Positions 60,308-64,000 of a stretch of DNA of 64,000 bases are shown piece by piece (position 1 is the first letter of the stretch; every line of letters begins with the position of its first letter). Both the position numbers and the translations under genes were made by a program. The stretch is from Haliclystus octoradiatus (Eukaryota; Cnidaria; Staurozoa; Stauromedusae; Haliclystidae), in assembly GCA_916610825.1 (NCBI GenBank), contig OU744454.1, positions 10,294,922 to 10,358,921 on the forward strand, written 5' to 3'. Below the pieces are notes generated by a model. The model was not told the origin of the DNA and did not search any database. It saw only the letters and a list, made by a program, of their open reading frames with translations.

Positions 60308-63061
60308 TTAGGCACTGGTACTGATTCTATGCAAAAGTGAATCAATTTTGAATATCGAGTTTTTGAGCGATAATTTTGAGTGTAACAGTTGAGAAATTTC
60401 GCTTACTTTGCTGTTTTCTGTTTTTTTTTTATATGATGGTTTACAGCGTGAATGCATAGCTCGGCCAGCTTTCTTTGCAGCAGGTACATTTTGTTCTAAT
60501 ATTGTAGCCAGACAGTGTGTTCTTTTTTTTGATTGACGGGTATTGTCATCAAGGAGAAGAGGGGTGTCAATTTGTTTAGAGCCCTTCATAAGAGCTTTTC
60601 TAGTTTTACTTGGTCCCTTTCTTCTCTTGACAGCATCAGGTAATACACCAATTGCACCGCGTCTGAAGTTCTTTTTTGCTCTGCCTACTATTTTAAACTT
60701 TGAATGGACTATTGATTGTTTACCAACAAATTTGTTATCGAAACAATGGAGGGCACTTCCCAATTTCCCATGAGACATTTTGCATACTTTCGCACTAAAT
60801 TTTGTAATTCCTGTTAACACATTGCTGTCTCCGGTCCGGATCGCATTCTTTATGACATCAACAGCATCCTCAAAGCTGCGCAAAGCAGTTTCTGTTGACG
60901 GAGTTATTTGTATAGATATGGGGCATTCTTCACTGAGACACTCATTTGACACAATGACGTCAGCACAAGGCAATGTGAATTCGGAGGCATTACTTGGTGG
61001 ATCCACACCGGCTTCTACTCCGTCCGAGTCACATATCTGGGTAAAATCCTGATAAAATTCTATTGGAAGTGCTTCCTCATGTGCAATCTGGGCATACCCT
61101 CCGCGTTCATTCTGGCTGAATACTGGCAGAAAATTGTCATTACCTATTTTAAACTTCTTTGTTACTGCAAACTGATGTTTGCATGGGCTACCATCGCTAC
61201 CAACCGGACAGCTACAAAAACCAGATAAAATGTCTATGTCATACAAGACACCCGACGATGATGAAGACAAAACACTGTAAAATCCTAGGTCTTTGTCAAG
61301 AGCAATGACGTTGTCAGGGTCAATGTCTTTCTGTTTTGTTGCGGTATATCGTTTGCTGTAGGTTCCATCCAGAGACCCATTGGCAACCTTGAGCAGCTTG
61401 TCTTGGTAGTGCTGTTCAAGATCACCAATAACCATATCAATGAGTTCTATTACATTATATGATTTTACCCTCTGTAACATTTCCTGTTTGATGACGAGAA
61501 ACTGGGATTCAGCATAGTTTTGAGTATGGTTTCCTCTTATTGGAAGAGATGTTCGATAAGCCAAACACCAGTATGCAATGTTTGGCTGTACATATTCTTC
61601 ATAGTAGGCTTTAAATAATGGCGAACGTTGTACTATTTCACTCTGTAGCATTGATTCTGCATGTTCTTTGGCATCAGAATCTGTCAATGAGTACATAACT
61701 TTTTTAATACATTTCATTATGGTTGGCCTGTCGTCTTGCATAATTTTATTTTTCTTGTCGAAGAGCCACCTCCAAATCGCTTGTAGGACATGAAAGGTGC
61801 ATAGCATCAATCTCGCATTTGGCCACGACGAAGAAATTGCTATCCTCTCTTCACTGCAGTTATCTGTTAAAAACACCATTGGCCCTAACTCTGTCCCTCT
61901 ATTAAAAAAGGCATAAACCGGTAAGCACTCCTTCAGTAATTCAAATGCCTCATTAAATGTTTCTTCCGTTTCGTCACTCATAATTATTATGGCTAGTGGC
62001 AACCCACCTGCCACAGAATGGGTGCAAAGCATCAGGAAACGCAAATTGTGGTCATCCAGATTCGAAGTGCTATCTGAAAAGACTAGTTCAGAAGAATGCA
62101 GCAGATGCTTGTGCACTCTTGCCATCAAGGGTGTGACAATTGCAAGCACTAGTTTGACCCGTTTTGATACTTGATCAACAGTCAATTTATGCTTCATTTT
62201 GCCATCCTGAGCTTTAAATTTCTCATTATATTGGCTGACCTTATCATTCAATCGCGAAATCAACTTCTCCCCATTTTTGGCCCCATACAGACTACTATTG
62301 AATAATTTATAATAATATTTGAAGTCAGTTAAGCGAGGCATGATAGATCTGTCTGCAAATTTGAGCTCAAATTCTGTATCTGATTTACAGCTTTCTCTAA
62401 GTTCCTTTTTAAAAGCTCCATAAGCCAATGAGGGAGTATATCTATTCTCAAATAGCTTAAACATCTTCTCTTTGCTATCACGACTGCAATCTCTGAATGA
62501 TAAAGCATTCAATGGAGTCACAGCATGGTTATGCTGATGCTTAAAATCTATGAAACAATGTTTTTCGTCATCATTAGTTTTTGATCCTTCAAATTTTATT
62601 TTAAATGAGATAAAGAATGAGCATATCGTGTTCTTGATTCTACGCCTAGGTGCATAGAGACATTTAGACCTTGTGTTGTGCTGACATCGAAAACGCATTG
62701 TGAAATTTTGTTGCAGTTGACTTCCTGAATTGCATACGCCATAAGTTTTGCTTATCCTCAGAGTTTGCTTTGTTGTTTCTTGATAATCTTCTACAAAATC
62801 AGAAATATCTTCTTTTGAACTTATATTACATTTGAGCTGAGCATAAAAGGTCTCTTCGTGTGCACCTTTGTTGAATGCCATCATTTCGTAGTGAAATTTT
62901 GTAGACAGTAATGGTAGCATGTACTCATTATAATCTTCAACATTTTTCTGAATCGTTTTTGGGATAGTTTTTGAAACGCTATCCAAAGCTTGGTGAATGA
63001 CATCATTATCCAGAACAGGAATATGTATTGTTAAATCATCTAAATTGAAAAAGGATGGCAT
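60308..63061 (-). CDS. MULE transposase with SWIM zinc finger, apparently intact
   Basis: This uninterrupted minus-strand frame has 917 residues. An N-terminal region with spaced Cys and His (about 125-180: 'RFRCQHNTRSKC' and 'CFIDFKHQHNHAV') is likely the zinc-binding DNA-recognition part seen in MULE proteins. The DDE core has Asp330 in 'LVFSDSTSNLDD', Asp400 in 'MVFLTDNCSEE', 'CTFHVLQAIWRWL' (421-433), and Glu518 in 'NYAESQF'. The SWIM finger is 'FCSCPVGSDGSPCKHQF' (C616, C618, C627, H629). A basic tail of about 200 residues follows. Members of this family cut and paste Mutator-like elements. I found no terminal inverted repeats around it, so it may be a domesticated gene or an element whose ends lie outside my reach. 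Confidence 0.88.
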   Translation of the reverse strand: MPSFFNLDDLTIHIPVLDNDVIHQALDSVSKTIPKTIQKNVEDYNEYMLPLLSTKFHYEMMAFNKGAHEETFYAQLKCNISSKEDISDFVEDYQETTKQTLRISKTYGVCNSGSQLQQNFTMRFRCQHNTRSKCLYAPRRRIKNTICSFFISFKIKFEGSKTNDDEKHCFIDFKHQHNHAVTPLNALSFRDCSRDSKEKMFKLFENRYTPSLAYGAFKKELRESCKSDTEFELKFADRSIMPRLTDFKYYYKLFNSSLYGAKNGEKLISRLNDKVSQYNEKFKAQDGKMKHKLTVDQVSKRVKLVLAIVTPLMARVHKHLLHSSELVFSDSTSNLDDHNLRFLMLCTHSVAGGLPLAIIIMSDETEETFNEAFELLKECLPVYAFFNRGTELGPMVFLTDNCSEERIAISSSWPNARLMLCTFHVLQAIWRWLFDKKNKIMQDDRPTIMKCIKKVMYSLTDSDAKEHAESMLQSEIVQRSPLFKAYYEEYVQPNIAYWCLAYRTSLPIRGNHTQNYAESQFLVIKQEMLQRVKSYNVIELIDMVIGDLEQHYQDKLLKVANGSLDGTYSKRYTATKQKDIDPDNVIALDKDLGFYSVLSSSSSGVLYDIDILSGFCSCPVGSDGSPCKHQFAVTKKFKIGNDNFLPVFSQNERGGYAQIAHEEALPIEFYQDFTQICDSDGVEAGVDPPSNASEFTLPCADVIVSNECLSEECPISIQITPSTETALRSFEDAVDVIKNAIRTGDSNVLTGITKFSAKVCKMSHGKLGSALHCFDNKFVGKQSIVHSKFKIVGRAKKNFRRGAIGVLPDAVKRRKGPSKTRKALMKGSKQIDTPLLLDDNTRQSKKRTHCLATILEQNVPAAKKAGRAMHSRCKPSYKKKTENSKVSEISQLLHSKLSLKNSIFKIDSLLHRISTSA

Positions 63062-64000
63062 TTCTTATTTGGTAGAATTAGCAATTAAGTTACAATTCAC
63101 AAATTACAATGATGTTGTTTTATACTCAATATTCAGTGCTCAGGAGTGATAAATGTATGAAAAATATCAAAATATCATTGAAATGGCACCAGTAACCCAC
63201 TAGAAGTCCTTGAAGGCATAAAATGTTGAATGTAGGCTATAAAAGAAGCCAAAATCTATTACTCAGTAAAAACTATTTCAAAACCAGAAGACAATTTATT
63301 ATGCACAATCCATAATTGAAATGTAACTATTTCATGAAAGAATTACCCCACTGCACAAGCAATTGTTAAATTGCACATGATTGACTGCAAACACCAGCAA
63401 TTTGCATGTATAGAAACATTTATTTGGTCCAAGAGACAATGTAGGCTGTAAAATACCACGTATTGTACAGCGCAAGGAAGACACAGTAGTTGGTTACTGA
63501 TAGCTTTATTGAACACGATGTACACTGAACAACTGACCAAGTTAACAATTTACTAGGACTTTATGAATAATAAAGGGGAATAACAAGTTAACATTACGTC
63601 AATAACACAACTATGAAAACATGCATCGAATTACTAGTCAGCATTGCTTACAATAACAAACAACGTAAGTAAAACTAGATTGATTCAAACACGGAACAGA
63701 TACAACGAACAAACTGAGGCATGTTACGTCAATGGGTAACATGATTCATAACAAGGAACCACAAAATGATCAAACGTAACATTACATAAATATACTATGA
63801 CAAGGCATATACATTAGGATTAATACTAATGTTTCATTTTGAGTGAATGTCCTCAAGCAGGATCTAGTTATCTTGATAAACTTTCTGTGATTTATTATTG
63901 ATACAAAAACTAATAATATTCTAACCATTTGTTGGAGCATATTCTTGCAATGAGCAGGATTCGCTTTGTCTTGGATTTTCTTCAACTTCAACACCGTCAC
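63062..64000. other. Upstream flank of the MULE gene
   Basis: I recognise no gene. A 72-codon minus-strand frame runs in from the window edge (64,000-63,782) and could be part of another gene outside. Confidence 0.35.

Noticed and set aside
60543-61052. Plus-strand frames of 76 and 90 codons
   Set aside because: They are antisense shadows of the MULE transposase.

Overview
The window looks like nuclear DNA of an invertebrate animal. It is AT-rich, its genes are split by GT-AG introns, it has AATAAA poly(A) signals, and it carries many transposon remnants of animal type. An ascidian or another marine deuterostome would fit the short introns and the gene and transposon mix, but that is inference; nothing here fixes the species.

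Left third (1-18,000) is mostly mobile DNA. An identical block of about 602 bp occurs twice (1-602 and 2751-3352). There are fragments of P-element, piggyBac and CACTA-like transposases, a pogo/Tigger-like MITE (8995-9850), and a decayed minus-strand non-LTR retrotransposon (11,435-15,394). That retrotransposon is split by a 1.4-kb element with CCCGGG ends and an 8-bp target duplication; a second member of this element family lies at 17,467-17,983. An inverted repeat at 16,699-17,098 holds a hammerhead-ribozyme-like core in both arms. Host sequence here is limited to the last exon of a DGAT2/MOGAT acyltransferase (7597-7751, plus strand) and the 3' exons of an unrecognised spliced minus-strand gene (4049-5332).

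From about 18,000 to 25,400 I see no convincing gene. From 25,524 to 41,473 lies the main find: a 25-exon plus-strand gene whose exons I could join in phase into one reading frame of 1405 codons. The predicted protein has a signal peptide, a CRTAC-type FG-GAP/VCBS beta-propeller with calcium-loop motifs, an ASPIC/UnbV domain, a complete animal haem peroxidase domain, a transmembrane helix and a short cytoplasmic tail. I know of no described protein with this architecture. The catalytic residues are present, but both acids that form the covalent haem esters in myeloperoxidase are replaced.

From 42,000 to 49,000 there are repeats and no confident gene. Three tandem intronless gamma-glutamylcyclotransferase-like genes follow (49,051-51,922). 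Then come a retrotransposon tail, two 3' exons of mitochondrial ribosomal protein L17 (minus, 53,653-54,964), and a four-exon gene that joins an HMG box to four C2H2 zinc fingers (56,305-60,073). Its introns hold several small inverted-repeat elements. The window ends with a convergent, apparently intact 917-residue MULE transposase gene with a SWIM zinc finger (60,308-63,061, minus).

The propeller-peroxidase and the cyclotransferase cluster could both bear on redox and glutathione chemistry, the first outside the cell and the second inside. That link is speculation from proximity only.
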